From: Sneathiella sp. HT1-7
GTDB taxonomy: Bacteria; Pseudomonadota; Alphaproteobacteria; Sneathiellales; Sneathiellaceae
Assembly (NCBI RefSeq): GCF_020731145.1
Contig: NZ_JAJFZN010000002.1
Coordinates: 248,001 to 312,000 of the forward strand
Direction: 5' to 3'
Length of the DNA stretch: 64,000 nucleotides
Made by a program: the position numbers and the translations under genes. The stretch's first letter is position 1. Every line of letters begins with the position of its first letter. Below, piece after piece: positions 51,928-61,297 of this stretch. The notes under the pieces are model-generated. The model was given only the letters and a program-made list of their open reading frames with translations, was not told the DNA's origin and did no database searches.

Positions 51928-52692
51928 TTATGCTTTTCGTTTCGGCCGAAGGACATGCACATGATCCGCATGATAGAGGGCGCTGTCCCGATAACCCTTT
52001 GCCTCCAGCACGCGACCGACAATGATCAGGGCGGTGCGGGTGATTTTTGAGGTGCGGACTTTCCCTTGGATATCCGCAAGTGTCCCGCGAATGATTTGCT
52101 CATCCGGCCAGCTTGCTCGGAAGACTACAGCGACCGGACAATCCTCTCCATAATGAGGAATAAGTTCCGCCGTCACATTACGGAGATTTCGAACAGAAAG
52201 ATGAATGGCAAGTGTGGCGCCGGACGTCCCAAGGGTCGCCAAATCCTCCCGATTTGGCATGGCCGTTGCCTTCATGGACGTGCGGGTCAGGATAACAGTT
52301 TGACTTACTTCGGGCAGGGTAAATTCAGTTTTTAGGGCAGCAGCCGCGGCTGCAAAAGCAGGCACGCCGGGTGTGATCGTGTATTCGATTTCGAGGTCAT
52401 CAAGGCGGCGCATCTGTTCGCCAATTGCGCCGTACAGACTGGGGTCGCCCGAATGCACGCGCGCAATATCGAGCCCCTGGTCGTTCGCCTTGATCATTTC
52501 ATCGATGATCTTGTCAAGGGTGAGGGGGGCAGTATCAATGATATGCGCGTTATCAGGAGCATGGGTCAGGATTTCCTCCGGCACTAGCGATCCTGCGTAA
52601 AGACAGACCGGGCAGTTCGCAATCAAATCGCGACCACGCAAGGTAATGAGGTCCGCAGCTCCCGGTCCGGCGCCAATAAAATGAACGGTCAT
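51928..52692 (-). CDS. cobM: precorrin-4 C11-methyltransferase (CobM/CbiF)
   Basis: A 254-residue SAM-dependent tetrapyrrole methylase. [21 protein letters not shown] opens the protein; [21 protein letters not shown] and [21 protein letters not shown] in parts are the characteristic CobM motifs. The start overlaps the cbiG-cobJ stop by ATGA. It is the last gene of the minus-strand cbiX-cobH-cobL-cobI-cbiG/J-cobM series. Confidence 0.92.
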   Translation of the reverse strand: MTVHFIGAGPGAADLITLRGRDLIANCPVCLYAGSLVPEEILTHAPDNAHIIDTAPLTLDKIIDEMIKANDQGLDIARVHSGDPSLYGAIGEQMRRLDDLEIEYTITPGVPAFAAAAAALKTEFTLPEVSQTVILTRTSMKATAMPNREDLATLGTSGATLAIHLSVRNLRNVTAELIPHYGEDCPVAVVFRASWPDEQIIRGTLADIQGKVRTSKITRTALIIVGRVLEAKGYRDSALYHADHVHVLRPKRKA

Positions 52693-54524
52693 GTATCTGT
52701 TCCTGTTTTCGCCTGTTTATCTGCTGATTTTCCGCTATATCCGCGGGGGGTGTAAACCCAGCTTTTTGTTGCCGAATTCGTGGTAGTAATGCGGCTCTCG
52801 CTGGAGCCAACCATGACGAGCGTGAGCATATCAATCATCTCTGGATCAAGATCGCTTAAGGTTGCGAATGAGACATCTTCCGTTTCCCGGCCCAGATTGC
52901 GTGCAATAATTACGGGTGTATTCATGGGACGATGCTGAAGCAGAATTTTTTTCGCGGCATGAAGCTGTGTCCGTCTTTTCATGGAAACGGGGTTATAAAA
53001 TGAAATGACGAAATCGCCTTCCGCTGCAGCCGTAATTCGCTTTTCAATCACCTCCCAGGGGGTGAGCAGATCGGATAGCGAGATTGTGCAAAAATCATGT
53101 CCAAGCGGCGCTCCTGCCCGTGCCGCAGCAGCCTGCAACGCAGAAATACCGGGCGTAACCTCAATATCAAGGCGGTTCCATTCTGAATTTTCTTCTCGGT
53201 CGATAAGTTCAAAAACGAGGGTTGCCATGGCATAGATGCCGATATCGCCGGAAGAAATGAGGGCGACATTTTTCCCTTCCGCGGCGAGATCAAGTGCCGC
53301 GCGAACACGTTTTTCCTCTTCTCCGAGACCAAAGTTATGGCGCCGCTTGCCATCGATACTATGTCCCAAAAGGTCAAGATAGAGGCCATAAGCGACAAGA
53401 TCGGTTGCTTCTTCAATCAGACGGCTTGCCTCCGGTGTGCGCCAGGGTTTCTGCCCCGGTCCAATTCCGATGACAGAAAGCTTGCCTTGCATTCGTCCTA
53501 TGTTGGTTGCGTCGATGAATGCCGGGGATAGCACGACAGCGCACGTCGCTCTTTGTGACTTTTCTTTTGGGATGATCAGACTTCCTTCCGGTCCGGCCGC
53601 GGCAAGCGCGGCGCCCTCGCTCACGCCATAACAGCCGACTTCCTTGAAGACGACGTCCGACGGCGTTGCAAGGCGAGGGGTTTCCTCAGCCAACTTTGCG
53701 GCCGTGAAAAAACGTGCCTGCAACCCAAAATGAGCAGCTACTGCATGTACGGCGGGTTCGTCTGATTTCAGGTCAATCGAACAGACGGCGCCCACGGCAA
53801 GTGGACTTATCTCCGAAGTAGAGAGTGTCTCTTTCACCAGTTCAATCAGATCGGCGGGCGGGGTGTTTCTCTCGCAGCCTACGCCGATGGCCAGTATTTT
53901 CGGGTGGTAATAGAGCTTCTCGCTACTTCCATTTCCGGCTTTGTGGGTGATTTCAATCGTCAGCGTCCCATCCTCGGCAAAGGGCAGGTTGGATGTGCTT
54001 AACCAGCCATGGACGCCTTCCAATCGTATTTTTTCGCCGCTCAGGATTCGCGCCATAAACTCCTTAACATGTTGCGGGTTGGCAAGGGTGAGGTCACTTG
54101 GCGGTGCGTCCAATGCGATGTCGAAATGAATATCACTGGCCGTCGTGATTGCCGCATGGGCATTCAGCTTCTCCGCTATTTCCCGGGCCAATCCGTTGGC
54201 GCCGTGATGACCGCCGAGAAGTGGCACGATATTGCTCCCATCATCTGCGATAGCAACTACCGGAGGCTCGGTCAGCTTGTTCCGCAGGATTGGGGCGAGG
54301 CAGCGGATTAGAATGGCGGCGGCGCAAATACCAACTATAGGCGTGCCTGCGCGGAATAGTTCCTGCAAATGGGACGCCGTTTGTGTAAAAGTTAAGTCGG
54401 TTTCCGACGTCCTCCCGGCAAGTCCATGTATGAGGGCTTCCGGATAGGATTTTTGAATTCGTGCCGCTGTCTCCCGGCCACTTTCATTCAGGAGGATGAC
54501 GGCAATTGGGGGTGTCATTTCCAT
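52689..54524 (-). CDS. cobJ: fused CbiG - precorrin-3B C17-methyltransferase (CbiG-CobJ)
   Basis: A 611-residue fusion. Residues ~5-340 are CbiG, with an N-terminal region ([30 protein letters not shown]) and a C-terminal CobE-like part ([40 protein letters not shown]). Residues ~348-611 are Cob[57 protein letters not shown]. CobJ methylates C17 with ring contraction; CbiG opens the delta-lactone in the anaerobic series. Fusion would couple the two consecutive steps. Two ATGs (54524, 54518) are possible; the second overlaps the cobI stop by ATGA. Confidence 0.92.
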   Translation of the reverse strand: MEMTPPIAVILLNESGRETAARIQKSYPEALIHGLAGRTSETDLTFTQTASHLQELFRAGTPIVGICAAAILIRCLAPILRNKLTEPPVVAIADDGSNIVPLLGGHHGANGLAREIAEKLNAHAAITTASDIHFDIALDAPPSDLTLANPQHVKEFMARILSGEKIRLEGVHGWLSTSNLPFAEDGTLTIEITHKAGNGSSEKLYYHPKILAIGVGCERNTPPADLIELVKETLSTSEISPLAVGAVCSIDLKSDEPAVHAVAAHFGLQARFFTAAKLAEETPRLATPSDVVFKEVGCYGVSEGAALAAAGPEGSLIIPKEKSQRATCAVVLSPAFIDATNIGRMQGKLSVIGIGPGQKPWRTPEASRLIEEATDLVAYGLYLDLLGHSIDGKRRHNFGLGEEEKRVRAALDLAAEGKNVALISSGDIGIYAMATLVFELIDREENSEWNRLDIEVTPGISALQAAAARAGAPLGHDFCTISLSDLLTPWEVIEKRITAAAEGDFVISFYNPVSMKRRTQLHAAKKILLQHRPMNTPVIIARNLGRETEDVSFATLSDLDPEMIDMLTLVMVGSSESRITTTNSATKSWVYTPRGYSGKSADKQAKTGTDT

Positions 54525-55219
54525 GCCTGTCCCCGCTTGTGAATAAGGATCATTGAGAAATAAGGGGCGGCGTTCTCTGGTACATCGGAGAGGGGTAGAA
54601 TTTTCTCTGTCTCCATTGTTGCCCGCTCGATATACCGAGCATTTTCCGCAAGTCCAAGTTCGAGGATTATATCACGGACACGGGCGAAATGTCGGCCAAC
54701 CTTCATGATCGCGGCGCTGTCGGTATCGCGGAGCCGGTCCCGCAATACTTCGGAAGAGAGTGGTGCGGGCAGCACAGTCAGGATATCATTCCGTGCCGAA
54801 AGCGGCGATTGCAGGGCAGTGGCGCAGGCGGTTAGGGAGGAGACACCCGGAACCACTTCGACTGGATATTTCTCGGCAATTCGTCCAAATAGATACATGA
54901 AGGAGCCATAGAAAAAGGGATCCCCCTCACAAAGGACGACGACGTCCTCTCCTTTTGCAAGATACTTGCCCAGCTCTTCGGCCGCATCATCATATGCGGC
55001 CTGGGCGGGGGCACGTTTGATAGTCATCGGGATGCGTACGGCAATTTCTGTTTTCGGCTCTGTCAAATGCGGTGCAATGATTGCCCGCGCCAGGCTGTCA
55101 CCATCTTCAAGCGCCGGATAGGCAAGCACTTTCGTTGCCTGCAGCAGCTTAAGCGCTTTCAGGGTGATAAGGTCCGGATCGCCCGGGCCGATCCCGAGAC
55201 CGTAGAGGGTGCCTGTCAT
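54515..55219 (-). CDS. cobI: precorrin-2 C20-methyltransferase (CobI/CbiL)
   Basis: A 234-residue SAM-dependent methylase acting on C20 of precorrin-2 (or its cobalt form). TLYGLGIGPGDPDLITLKAL is at the N-terminus; VVLCEGDPFFYGSFMYLFGR and VEVVPGVSSLTACATALQSPL in parts are the typical C20-methyltransferase motifs. Its start overlaps cobL by ATGA. Whether it acts before or after cobalt insertion depends on the CbiX/CobN question. Confidence 0.92.
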   Translation of the reverse strand: MTGTLYGLGIGPGDPDLITLKALKLLQATKVLAYPALEDGDSLARAIIAPHLTEPKTEIAVRIPMTIKRAPAQAAYDDAAEELGKYLAKGEDVVVLCEGDPFFYGSFMYLFGRIAEKYPVEVVPGVSSLTACATALQSPLSARNDILTVLPAPLSSEVLRDRLRDTDSAAIMKVGRHFARVRDIILELGLAENARYIERATMETEKILPLSDVPENAAPYFSMILIHKRGQAWK

Positions 55220-56421
55220 TCTTTTACCAATCGTATTTGGGTTACCTGGCGGAAGGGTTTCCAGCTTGTGAACCTACCAATTTTTTCCGCACGTGAAATG
55301 TTATGCCGTGTCAATGTCCCGCCGAAGCGGTTATGGATTTCAAAGAGGTGTTGTTCGCCTTCAATGGTGACGGCATTGCATACCAATCGGCCGCCCTGTT
55401 TGAGGGACGACCAGCAAGAGTCGAAAACGCCTTCATGGCTGAGGCCGCCACCGACAAAGATTGCGTCCGGAGCGCTGAGGTTAGATAGGGCGTCTGGCGC
55501 TGTTCCCTTGATCAGTTTCACCTGCGGCACGCCCAGTTTCCGGCAGTTTGCCTCGATCAGGGATTGGCGATCTTCCCGGGGCTCGATTGCAAATGCGCGG
55601 TTCGCCGGGTGGCACCGCACCCATTCTATGGCGATGGAGCCTGAGCCGGCACCAACGTCCCAGAGAAGCTCTCCCGGAAACGGCGCAAGGGCGGATAGCG
55701 TTGCGGCGCGGATTTCCTGCTTTGTGATTTGGCCATCATGATCGAACGCATTGTCGGGAAGGCCGGGGGTTTTTGAATAGAGTTGCGCGGCTGCATCAGA
55801 AGGGCATTGAAGGGCGATCGTGTTCAGATCGCGAAAGGTTTGGGTGCCGAAGTCTTGGGCGGTTCCATGATGGATTTTTTCCGCAGCGCCGCCCATATGC
55901 TCCAGTACGGACATCTCCGTTTTTTCCATGCCAAATGATTTGAGAAGAAGAGCGACATCGGATGGTGTCTTGCCGTTATCGGAAAGGGCAAGAATTCGAC
56001 TGTTTGGCGCAAGATAGGGGATGAGTAGTTCCAGCGGTCGGCCATGGAGAGTGATCTGTTCGGTTCGGGATAGATCCCAACCAAGACGGGCAGCGGCGAG
56101 GCTGAACGCGGAGAGGGCAGGGAATATTGCCAGCTCCTCCGCCGGCAGTCTTTTCGCAAAGGTCACGCCGATGCCGTAATGCATGGGATTGCCCGTTGCG
56201 AGAATGCAGATATTGTCCCCACGCCGCGCCATGATTTCTTCTACTAGTATCATAAGCGGGCTTGGCCAAGTTTTTCGCTCCCGTCCGTCATCGGGAAGCA
56301 TGGCGAGGTGTCGATCTCCGCCGACCAGCAGGGCGGCTTGCTCAATTGCGCGCCGTGCTGCGGGAGAAATATTTTCCACCCCGTCTTCACCAATTCCGAC
56401 AATGCTGAGCCAAGCTGTCAT
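55216..56421 (-). CDS. cobL: precorrin-6Y C5,15-methyltransferase (decarboxylating), CobL
   Basis: A 401-residue bifunctional enzyme. Residues ~1-205 correspond to CbiE (LSIVGIGEDGVENISPAARR, LATGNPMHYGIG) and ~235-401 to CbiT, with the SAM motif LLWDVGAGSGSIAIEWVRC at 252-270. It methylates C5 and C15 and removes the C12 acetate carboxyl of precorrin-6B. Its start overlaps the cobH stop by ATGA, and its stop overlaps cobI. Confidence 0.93.
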   Translation of the reverse strand: MTAWLSIVGIGEDGVENISPAARRAIEQAALLVGGDRHLAMLPDDGRERKTWPSPLMILVEEIMARRGDNICILATGNPMHYGIGVTFAKRLPAEELAIFPALSAFSLAAARLGWDLSRTEQITLHGRPLELLIPYLAPNSRILALSDNGKTPSDVALLLKSFGMEKTEMSVLEHMGGAAEKIHHGTAQDFGTQTFRDLNTIALQCPSDAAAQLYSKTPGLPDNAFDHDGQITKQEIRAATLSALAPFPGELLWDVGAGSGSIAIEWVRCHPANRAFAIEPREDRQSLIEANCRKLGVPQVKLIKGTAPDALSNLSAPDAIFVGGGLSHEGVFDSCWSSLKQGGRLVCNAVTIEGEQHLFEIHNRFGGTLTRHNISRAEKIGRFTSWKPFRQVTQIRLVKE

Positions 56422-57053
56422 ATGCGCTCCTGAGCGAGACTGGCAAAAGCATTTAGGGCGGCAGCGGCCATTGCGCTTCCGCCTTTTCGGCCGCGTAAGG
56501 TAATAAAAGGAACGCCGAGATGGCTCTCTACCATGGCCTGCTTTGACTCTGCAGCACCCACAAAACCTACAGGAAAAGCAAGAATAGCGGCGGGTTTCGG
56601 TGCCCCATTCTCTATTTGCTCAAGGAGGTGGAAAAGCGCCGTCGGCGCATTGCCAAAGACAGCCACAGCGTTCTCAATCCGGTCAAGCCAGAGATCAACC
56701 GCCGCGGCAGACCGGGTTGTCTTTCTCTTTGCGGCCATTTGCGGTGTATTCGGGTTATTCAAACTGCAAATAACCTCATTTCCAGCGGGCAAGAACCGGC
56801 GAATAATGCCATGGGTCACCATTTCGCAGTCACAAAATATTGGGGCACCCTCCCGAAGCGCCGAAACAGCCGCGCTGGCGATATCGGGGTGATAGGCAAG
56901 GTCCGGTAAAATCTCCGGCATACCGCAGGCGTGAATTATGCGCGTAGCCACCGTCTGCATGTCGGCACTCATGCCAGAGAAATCAGCTTCGCGCTTTATT
57001 GCCGCGAAGGATTCCTCATAGATTGCCGCCGGATCGCGCAAATAGTCATACAT
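56418..57053 (-). CDS. cobH: precorrin-8X methylmutase (CobH/CbiC)
   Basis: A 211-residue enzyme that moves the methyl group from C11 to C12, giving hydrogenobyrinic (or cobyrinic) acid. YLRDPAAIYEESFAAIKREA at the start, VATRIIHACGMPE with the catalytic histidine, REGAPIFCDCEMVTHGI and PKPAAILAFPVGFVGAAESKQAM in parts are typical. It begins four bases after the cbiX stop and overlaps cobL. Confidence 0.93.
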   Translation of the reverse strand: MYDYLRDPAAIYEESFAAIKREADFSGMSADMQTVATRIIHACGMPEILPDLAYHPDIASAAVSALREGAPIFCDCEMVTHGIIRRFLPAGNEVICSLNNPNTPQMAAKRKTTRSAAAVDLWLDRIENAVAVFGNAPTALFHLLEQIENGAPKPAAILAFPVGFVGAAESKQAMVESHLGVPFITLRGRKGGSAMAAAALNAFASLAQERI

Positions 57054-57057
57054 GGCG

Positions 57058-58083
57058 TCAGTTGCCGCTCTTCTTCATACTAACCGGCCCCAACGGGTGA
57101 TCGGCGTGGGGATAGGGATGATGCGCATGATCATGCGCATGGTCGCCATGTCCATGATGCTCATGTTGATGACTATGGTCATGCTTGTGATCATGGCTAT
57201 GATCGCCAGTGCCAATCCCTTCCACATGATGGTGGTGGCTTTCCTGTTTTAGACCGACTTCATCCTCAAACCCGAGGGCCTGTTCACGATACTTGCACAT
57301 GCCACAGTTCATGTTGTTTTGCCCGTTTAGAATTTCCTCAACCCGGTCTGCGAAACAGTCGAGCACAAGCGGATGATCATTGAGATAGGGAGCCTTGATG
57401 AATTCGATGTCCGGATGGGCCGCGGCAACCTTATCCGTATAGTCGTAGATTCGATTGACGAGAACACCGGTAAAGAGGAAATAAGGAAACACAACGATCC
57501 GCTTATAGCCAAGCCGAGCTGCATGCTCCAACCCCGGCTCCACCAGCGGGAAGGTGACGCCCGAATACACCGTCTCTCCCCAGCCAAAACCAAGCCCTTC
57601 CCACAGGAGGCGCATAACCTTCGTGACGTTGGAGTTGGCGTCCGGGTCCGACGCACCACGCCCGACGACGACCAGCATGGTTTCATGCAGTGGCACGTTA
57701 TCCTGGGCGCTTGCAAGCGCCTCCTTAATGCGCTCTCCCGCCGCGCGGATCATTTTTGGATCGATGCCAAGTTCCCGCCCGTAGGAAATCGTCAGACCGC
57801 CGTGCTCGGTAGCATACCGATTTAGGACGGAGGGGATATCATTCTTAGCATGTCCGGCGGCAAATAGCATGCCCGGAACGGCAAGGATATGATTATGGCC
57901 ACTCTCCCGGAGCTTATCCAGACCATCACGAATGATGGGTGTGGCAAATTCAAGGAAGCCCGATTCAACATGGTACTGGGGCAGGCGTGCGGCAATTCCT
58001 TCCGCAACGGAAGCAAACTCACTAACCGCTCCCTTGTCGCGGCTACCGTGGCCGCAGACCATCACGCCATATTTTTCCGTCAT
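57058..58083 (-). CDS. cbiX: sirohydrochlorin cobaltochelatase CbiX with CxxC and histidine-rich tail
   Basis: A 341-residue chelatase that inserts cobalt early into sirohydrochlorin. Residues ~1-250 hold two CbiX-like repeats: MVCGHGSRDKGAVSEFASVA with the active-site histidine, and LVVVGRGASDPDANSNVTKV. A CGMC pair at ~260 in MNCGMCKYREQ could hold an Fe-S cluster or metal. Residues ~280-330 are extremely histidine-rich (about 20 His among Asp and Gly), a probable cobalt reservoir. These tail features are known in long CbiX proteins of alphaproteobacteria. Its presence together with CobN (61294 onward) is notable. It heads the minus-strand corrin operon and is divergent from cobD. Confidence 0.92.
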   Translation of the reverse strand: MTEKYGVMVCGHGSRDKGAVSEFASVAEGIAARLPQYHVESGFLEFATPIIRDGLDKLRESGHNHILAVPGMLFAAGHAKNDIPSVLNRYATEHGGLTISYGRELGIDPKMIRAAGERIKEALASAQDNVPLHETMLVVVGRGASDPDANSNVTKVMRLLWEGLGFGWGETVYSGVTFPLVEPGLEHAARLGYKRIVVFPYFLFTGVLVNRIYDYTDKVAAAHPDIEFIKAPYLNDHPLVLDCFADRVEEILNGQNNMNCGMCKYREQALGFEDEVGLKQESHHHHVEGIGTGDHSHDHKHDHSHQHEHHGHGDHAHDHAHHPYPHADHPLGPVSMKKSGN

Positions 58084-58201
58084 ATCAAGCTCCAGTTTCT
58101 GCGCGTATGTACTGCGCCGTGGTTAGTTTTAGGGGGCAGCCTTGTCCGGGGTCAACAACTTCAGGATTGACGTGCCTGCAAGCCCATATCATGTTGCGTC
58201 G

Positions 58202-59209
58202 ATGTCCAACATACTGTTCACGTCTAGCTCTGCTTTTTTCACACCACCGTTGATTATCCTGTTGGCGCTGATTATCGATGCGCTGGCGGGGGACCCGAAG
58301 TGGCTTTACCGAACTATACCGCATCCGGTTGTTTTGCTGGGCAACCTGACCGCAATGTTGGAGAAGAATACCAACAAATCCGGAAACAGCGACTGGCAGC
58401 AGTTTCTGGCCGGTGTGCAAACCTGTGTAGCCATCATTGGTATTGCGACCGTAGCTGGATATGTCGTCGCGATACTTTGCCAGAGCTTTGCCGCTGGGAT
58501 GATCTTGCTGGCAATATTGGCGAGCAGTTTGATCGCATGGCGGAGCCTTTACACTCATGTTCAGGATGTGATGATTGGTCTGGATGTCAGCCTTGACGAG
58601 GGACGAGAGGCGATCTCCCATGTCGTCGGGCGCGATCCAGAAGGTCTGGATGAGAGCGCCGTTTCGCGCGCAGCTATCGAATCGCTCTCGGAGAATTTTT
58701 CCGACGGCACGGTTGCACCTCTCTTTTGGTTTGTCTTGTTGGGACTTCCCGGGCTTTGTGCCTATAAGGCCATCAATACCCTCGATAGCATGATTGGGCA
58801 TCGCAACGAGCGATATGAATATTTTGGTAAAGCTGCAGCGCGGATCGATGATGCCGCGAATTATATTCCAGCGCGATTGACCGCGCTCTTGATTGTTGTC
58901 GCGGCCTGTCTGGTGAAAGGGGCGAACGCGAAGGTCGCCCTTCGAGCCATATTCAACGACGCGCGCTATCACCGCAGTTTTAACGCGGGTTGGCCGGAGG
59001 CAGCTATGGCGGGAGCTCTCGGTATCACTCTTGCTGGTCCGCGAGTTTATGGTGGAGTTGAAGTTCCGGACCGTTGGATGAACGAGAACGGCGCGCGTGA
59101 TGCTGGGCCGGAACATATCTTGCGCGCGCTCATGCTCTACCGGGTGGCGGGCGGTTTGACTATGGCGCTGCTTCTTGGCCTCGCACTTGTCATATACAGC
59201 TTTAACTGA
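58202..59209 (+). CDS. cobD: adenosylcobinamide-phosphate synthase (CobD/CbiB)
   Basis: An inner-membrane enzyme of 335 residues that attaches (R)-1-amino-2-propanol or its phosphate to adenosylcobyric acid. IDALAGDPKWLYRTIPHPVVLLG near the N-terminus (in parts), AAIESLSENFSDGTVAPLFWF, LDSMIGHRNERYEYFG and RIDDAANYIPARLTALL are the family motifs. I give ATG 58202; a TTG at 58142 has a strong AGGGGG five bases upstream and would add 20 residues, so the true start is uncertain. It converges on cobQ with an 8-base overlap. Confidence 0.9.
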   Translation: MSNILFTSSSAFFTPPLIILLALIIDALAGDPKWLYRTIPHPVVLLGNLTAMLEKNTNKSGNSDWQQFLAGVQTCVAIIGIATVAGYVVAILCQSFAAGMILLAILASSLIAWRSLYTHVQDVMIGLDVSLDEGREAISHVVGRDPEGLDESAVSRAAIESLSENFSDGTVAPLFWFVLLGLPGLCAYKAINTLDSMIGHRNERYEYFGKAAARIDDAANYIPARLTALLIVVAACLVKGANAKVALRAIFNDARYHRSFNAGWPEAAMAGALGITLAGPRVYGGVEVPDRWMNENGARDAGPEHILRALMLYRVAGGLTMALLLGLALVIYSFN

Positions 59210-60665
59210 TCCCATTTGCAACCTCCAGCAGGCCGTTTAGGTCCAAATTATGCTCCATATGACTTGCAAGTTTATCTAAAGTACTCTCCACAAGATATTC
59301 AAAGTTATCAATTTTTTCATTTCGAAACTTAAACCGGTTAATAAAATTATATCGAAACTCATCGCTCGCGAACAACCCGTGTAAATAGCCCCCCATAATT
59401 CGGCTATTCGCTGAAATTGCTCCGTCTGAGCCAGAGGCAAGCGTAACAAATGGTCGATCGAGAGCCGGGCCAGTACTTCGGCCCACATGCATATGATACC
59501 CGCGTATCTTGGTGCCAGTCAGATGCTCCGATCCATCCTCCTCTATCAGTTTCTTTTCCGCCGTGAGGATGGTTTCGAAATCGAGAAGACCAAGTCCGTC
59601 GATGGTTCGCGCAGGTCCCTCAATGCCGTCCGGATCAGAGAGCTTTCGGCCCAGCATCTGATAACCCGCACAAAGACCAATGACCGTTCCATCCTGTCTG
59701 ACATGGGCCTGTATATCGATATCCCATCCTTGAGATCGTATGAAATCCATATCGGCCAGCGTGGCTTTTGAGCCGGGTAGCAAAATTACATCCATTCCGG
59801 CGGGAATGGCACTGCCAGGCCGCACCATATGAACCGTTACGCCGGGCTCCGCAAGCAACGGAACAAGATCATCGAAATTGGCGATGCGTGAAAAGACAGG
59901 GACAGCAATATTGACCGTGCCCTCACGCGGGGCCTGCGATGTGATCGCGAAGGCATCTTCCGGTGGCAAGTAATGAGCCTCGGGGAAGAAAGGGAGCACA
60001 CCGAAGCTTTTAAGACCAGTCTTCTCACTCATAATGCTAAGTCCGTCATCAAAGAGAGAAATATCGCCGCGAAACTTGTTGATAAGGTAGCCTTTTGTTC
60101 TCCGTTGCTCCGACGGTGAGAGCAGCATGTGCGTGCCGACAATCTGCGCGATAACGCCACCCCGGTCGATATCCCCGATCAGAGCAACCGGTATATCGGC
60201 GGCTTCGGCAAACCCCATATTGGCGATGTCATTGGCGCGGAGATTGACTTCCGCGGGGCTGCCTGCGCCCTCAACAAGCACCAAGTCAGCACCCTCCCCG
60301 ATCCGGTGGAAGCTTTCCAGCACCTTCGAGAGCAGCTCCGGTTTCATCTTTTGATAATCGCGGGCGACCGCCGTGCCGTACATTTTCCCCTGCACAATCA
60401 CCTGTGCGCCGATATCGCTCTGTGGCTTCAAAAGCACCGGGTTCATGTCATTGAGAAGGGGTGTTCTTGCGGCCTGCGCCTGAAGTGCCTGCGCGCGTCC
60501 AATTTCGCCCCCTTCAATCGTGACGGCCGCATTGTTCGACATGTTCTGCGGCTTGAACGGCATGACTTTCATCCCTCGATTGCTGTAGGCACGGGCGAGG
60601 CCAGCGACAAGCAAAGACTTGCCAACATCCGAACCCGTTCCTTGCAGCATGAGGGTGGCTGTCAT
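59202..60665 (-). CDS. cobQ: cobyric acid synthase (CobQ/CbiP)
   Basis: A 487-residue glutamine amidotransferase that amidates side chains b, d, e and g of adenosylcobyrinic a,c-diamide. N-terminal ATP-binding region: LMLQGTGSDVGKSLLVAGLAR, FKPQNMSNNAAVT, LVEGAGSPAEVNLRANDIANM in parts. The glutaminase nucleophile is in IGLCAGYQMLG, and the catalytic histidine in GGYLHGLF. The start shares one base with the cobO stop (TAATG on the minus strand). Confidence 0.94.
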   Translation of the reverse strand: MTATLMLQGTGSDVGKSLLVAGLARAYSNRGMKVMPFKPQNMSNNAAVTIEGGEIGRAQALQAQAARTPLLNDMNPVLLKPQSDIGAQVIVQGKMYGTAVARDYQKMKPELLSKVLESFHRIGEGADLVLVEGAGSPAEVNLRANDIANMGFAEAADIPVALIGDIDRGGVIAQIVGTHMLLSPSEQRRTKGYLINKFRGDISLFDDGLSIMSEKTGLKSFGVLPFFPEAHYLPPEDAFAITSQAPREGTVNIAVPVFSRIANFDDLVPLLAEPGVTVHMVRPGSAIPAGMDVILLPGSKATLADMDFIRSQGWDIDIQAHVRQDGTVIGLCAGYQMLGRKLSDPDGIEGPARTIDGLGLLDFETILTAEKKLIEEDGSEHLTGTKIRGYHMHVGRSTGPALDRPFVTLASGSDGAISANSRIMGGYLHGLFASDEFRYNFINRFKFRNEKIDNFEYLVESTLDKLASHMEHNLDLNGLLEVANGIS

Positions 60666-61297
60666 TAGAATTCGATCCCGACCTGTGCCTTGACGCCCGA
60701 GCGGAAGGGATGCTTGATCTGCGTCATCTCGGTTACGAGATCAGCAATCTTGATCAGCTCGTCCTTGGCGTTCCGCCCCGTAACGACAACATGCAATTTT
60801 TCCGGCTTGTTCTTAAGGAACTCGATCACTTCACCAAGCGGGAGGCTATCGTATCGGAGCACGATATTTAGTTCATCAAGGATCACCATATCATAGGCGG
60901 GATTGTCCCCGCGGCTCGCCTCGATCATTTCTTTCGATTTCTTCCACGCATTCTCGGCGGCGCGGATGTCTCGCTCCCGGTCCTGGGTTTCCCAGGTAAA
61001 CCCTTCGCCCATGGTGTGAATTTCGATCTGGTCAGGAAAAGCTTCCAGAACTTTGCGCTCTCCCGTTTCCCATTTTCCCTTCACATATTGCACGACGCCG
61101 ACTTTCATATCGTTACCGATCGCGCGCGCGGCGAGCCCGAAGGCCGCCGTCGACTTGCCCTTGCCTTTGCCGGTATGAACAATCAGCAGGCCTTTCTCAA
61201 TTGTTTTTTTTGCCAGCATCTTGTCGCGAGCTGCTTTTTTCTTTGCCGCCTTTTCATTGGCGCGGGCGATTTCTTCCGGGGTCAGCTTGGTGGTCAT
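60665..61297 (-). CDS. cobO: cob(I)yrinic acid a,c-diamide adenosyltransferase (CobO/BtuR)
   Basis: A 210-residue enzyme that adds the 5'-deoxyadenosyl group to reduced cobalt. The P-loop LLIVHTGKGKGKSTAAFGLA lies at ~32-51, and VQYVKGKWETGERKVLE, MGEGFTWETQDRERDI and MVILDELNIVLRYDSLPLGEV in parts are diagnostic. The N-terminus is Lys/Ala-rich. Its start overlaps the cobN stop by ATGA, placing it in a cobN-cobO-cobQ operon. Confidence 0.94.
   Translation of the reverse strand: MTTKLTPEEIARANEKAAKKKAARDKMLAKKTIEKGLLIVHTGKGKGKSTAAFGLAARAIGNDMKVGVVQYVKGKWETGERKVLEAFPDQIEIHTMGEGFTWETQDRERDIRAAENAWKKSKEMIEASRGDNPAYDMVILDELNIVLRYDSLPLGEVIEFLKNKPEKLHVVVTGRNAKDELIKIADLVTEMTQIKHPFRSGVKAQVGIEF

Noticed and set aside
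57052-57252. Plus-strand methionine-rich open frame opposite the CbiX tail
   Set aside because: It is the reverse of the histidine codons (CAT/ATG) in the CbiX His-rich region, not an independent gene.
58085-59221. Long minus-strand open frame of 378 codons opposite cobD
   Set aside because: The plus strand carries an unmistakable CobD/CbiB protein; the opposite frame has no recognisable motif and is a shadow of its codon use.
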